Below, one piece after another: positions 62,992-64,000 of a stretch of 64,000 nucleotides of DNA. Made by a program: the position numbers and the translations under genes. Origin of the DNA: Alistipes sp. (GTDB lineage: Bacteria; Bacteroidota; Bacteroidia; Bacteroidales; Rikenellaceae); the NCBI GenBank assembly GCA_017555905.1, contig JAFZFP010000003.1, forward strand, positions 19,442 to 83,441. The letters run 5' to 3'. Positions within the stretch are counted from its first letter, which is position 1. Every line of letters begins with the position of its first letter. The notes beneath the pieces are model-generated. The model was not told the origin of the DNA and searched no databases. It worked only from the letters and a program-made list of their open reading frames with translations.

Positions 62992-64000
62992 ATGGAAATT
63001 CCATTTGCAGAAGCGTATCGAATTAAGATGGTTGAGCCTTTGAAGAAGAGCACACGTGCAGAGCGTGAGCAGTGGCTCAAGGAGGCACACTACAACCTCT
63101 TCGGCTTGAAGTCAGAGCAGGTTTATATCGACTGTTTGACTGACTCAGGTACAGGTGCTATGAGCGACCGTCAGTGGGCTGCTATGATGACTGGTGACGA
63201 GGCTTATGCTGGTTCAAAGTCATTCTTCGAGCTTAAGGAGACTATTGGCAAGATCACAGGTTTCGAGTATGTTATCCCTACTCACCAGGGTCGTGCTGCT
63301 GAGAACGTATTGTTCTCTCACCTTGTAAAGGCTGGCGACATCATCCCAGGTAACTCACACTTCGACACTACTAAGGGTCACATCGAGTTCCGTAAGGCTG
63401 TTGCTTTGGACTGCACTATCGACGCTGCTAAGGATACTCAGCTCGAGATTCCTTTCAAGGGTGAGGTAGACTGCGCTAAGTTGGAGAAGGCTTTGGCTGA
63501 GAACGCAGAGAAGATTCCTTTCATCATCGTAACCGTTACTAACAACACAGCAGGTGGTCAGCCTGTATCAATGAAGAACTTGCGCGACGTTCGTGCTATC
63601 GCTGACAAGTATGGCAAGCGTGTAGTATTCGACTCAGCTCGTTTCGTTGAGAACGCTTACTTCATCAAGACTCGTGAGGAGGGTTACGCAGATAAGACTA
63701 TTAAGGAGATTTGCAAGGAGATGTTCTCTTACGCTGACGGTATGACTATGTCATCAAAGAAGGACGGTCTTGTAAATATGGGTGGTTTCATCGCTACACG
63801 TCACGAGGACTGGTACGAGGGTGCTAAGCGTTTCTGTATCCCATTCGAGGGCTTCTTGACTTACGGTGGTATGAACGGTCGTGATATGGCTGCTTTGGCT
63901 GTAGGTTTGGACGAGAACACTGAGCTCGACACTATCGAGACTCGTATCAAGCAGGTTCAGTACCTCGCTGCTAAGCTCGATGAGTACGGCATTCCTTACC
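62992..64000 (+). CDS. tnaA: Tryptophanase / tyrosine phenol-lyase family enzyme, 3' end outside the window
   Basis: The first 336 codons from ATG 62992 are visible. Diagnostic stretches: VYIDCLTDSGTGAMSD, GDEAYAGSKSFFELK, VIPTHQGRAAENVLFSHL, DSARFVENAYFIK and the PLP lysine segment TMSSKKDGLVNMGG (second Lys, about residue 257). Tryptophanase splits tryptophan to indole, pyruvate and ammonia. Tyrosine phenol-lyase is the sister family; the discriminating arginine (381 in known lyases) lies beyond the window, so tryptophanase is the more likely, not certain, call. It has a strong promoter and a palindromic leader. Confidence 0.88.
   Translation, partial: MEIPFAEAYRIKMVEPLKKSTRAEREQWLKEAHYNLFGLKSEQVYIDCLTDSGTGAMSDRQWAAMMTGDEAYAGSKSFFELKETIGKITGFEYVIPTHQGRAAENVLFSHLVKAGDIIPGNSHFDTTKGHIEFRKAVALDCTIDAAKDTQLEIPFKGEVDCAKLEKALAENAEKIPFIIVTVTNNTAGGQPVSMKNLRDVRAIADKYGKRVVFDSARFVENAYFIKTREEGYADKTIKEICKEMFSYADGMTMSSKKDGLVNMGGFIATRHEDWYEGAKRFCIPFEGFLTYGGMNGRDMAALAVGLDENTELDTIETRIKQVQYLAAKLDEYGIPY

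Overview
The window is a gene-dense stretch of a Bacteroidetes chromosome, most likely order Bacteroidales and plausibly an Alistipes-like gut commensal. The grounds are the promoters (a TAnnTTTG -7 box with a TTG-type -33 box about 19-21 nt upstream), weak Shine-Dalgarno sequences, BACON-domain lipoproteins, GH92/GH97 glycosidases, Bat proteins, a long IleRS, a DksA-like protein with a broken zinc site, and fermentation genes for aromatic amino acids next to a tryptophanase. The genus is an inference. I found no rRNA, tRNA, CRISPR array or recognisable transposase.

Layout. 1-3072: the 3' part of an RND efflux pump and its small companion protein. 3091-6860: a possible ATPase remnant, a FadL-like outer-membrane protein and a Tyr/Ser-rich lipoprotein. 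6960-16914 (minus strand): recR, batE, batD, class I fumarase, an NSS transporter, folB, tyrS and dnaX. 16966-25084: an exported phosphoesterase (plus strand), then on the minus strand two BACON lipoproteins, comF, priA and a YitT-family protein. 25109-32635 (minus strand): GH92-GH92-GH97 glycosidases and rlmN. 32689-35640 (plus strand): tonB, hflX, upp. 35580-39890: an accessory-looking block bounded by a 33-bp direct repeat that carries a terminator at each end; it holds a coupled small ORF and HTH gene, a beta-propeller protein, an outer-membrane protein and a tandem pair of lipoproteins. 39932-45042 (minus strand): an acyl-CoA dehydrogenase/ETF operon and a glycosyltransferase. 45311-45503: a strongly supported small structured RNA gene. 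45632-50491: yebC, ileS, dksA-like. 50540-50924: a mosaic of intergenic repeats. 51115-56078: iorAB, aminotransferase and CoA-transferase. 56225-62810: a peptidase/propeller/barrel protein, PBP1A and asd. 62862-64000: the 5' part of tryptophanase.

How the genes fit together. IorAB, the PLP aminotransferase and the CoA-transferase form a plausible oxidative route from aromatic amino acids through aryl-pyruvates and aryl-acetyl-CoA to aryl-acetates. ETF/acyl-CoA dehydrogenase and fumarase could serve electron disposal, and tryptophanase would release indole. The two GH92s and the GH97 suggest trimming of alpha-mannosides and alpha-galactosides or glucosides.

The observations I rate highest are: (1) a run of ten A in dnaX, followed in the -1 frame by an immediate stop, predicted to give a gamma-like clamp-loader protein of 365 residues; (2) the three-way-junction small RNA with its own promoter and terminator; (3) a GIHH signature in IleRS in place of HIGH, a change linked to extreme mupirocin resistance; (4) the 33-bp repeat bracketing the 35.6-39.9 kb block; (5) the mosaic repeat array at 50.5-50.9 kb; and (6) an outer-membrane protein that combines an HEXXH peptidase-like domain, a propeller and a barrel.
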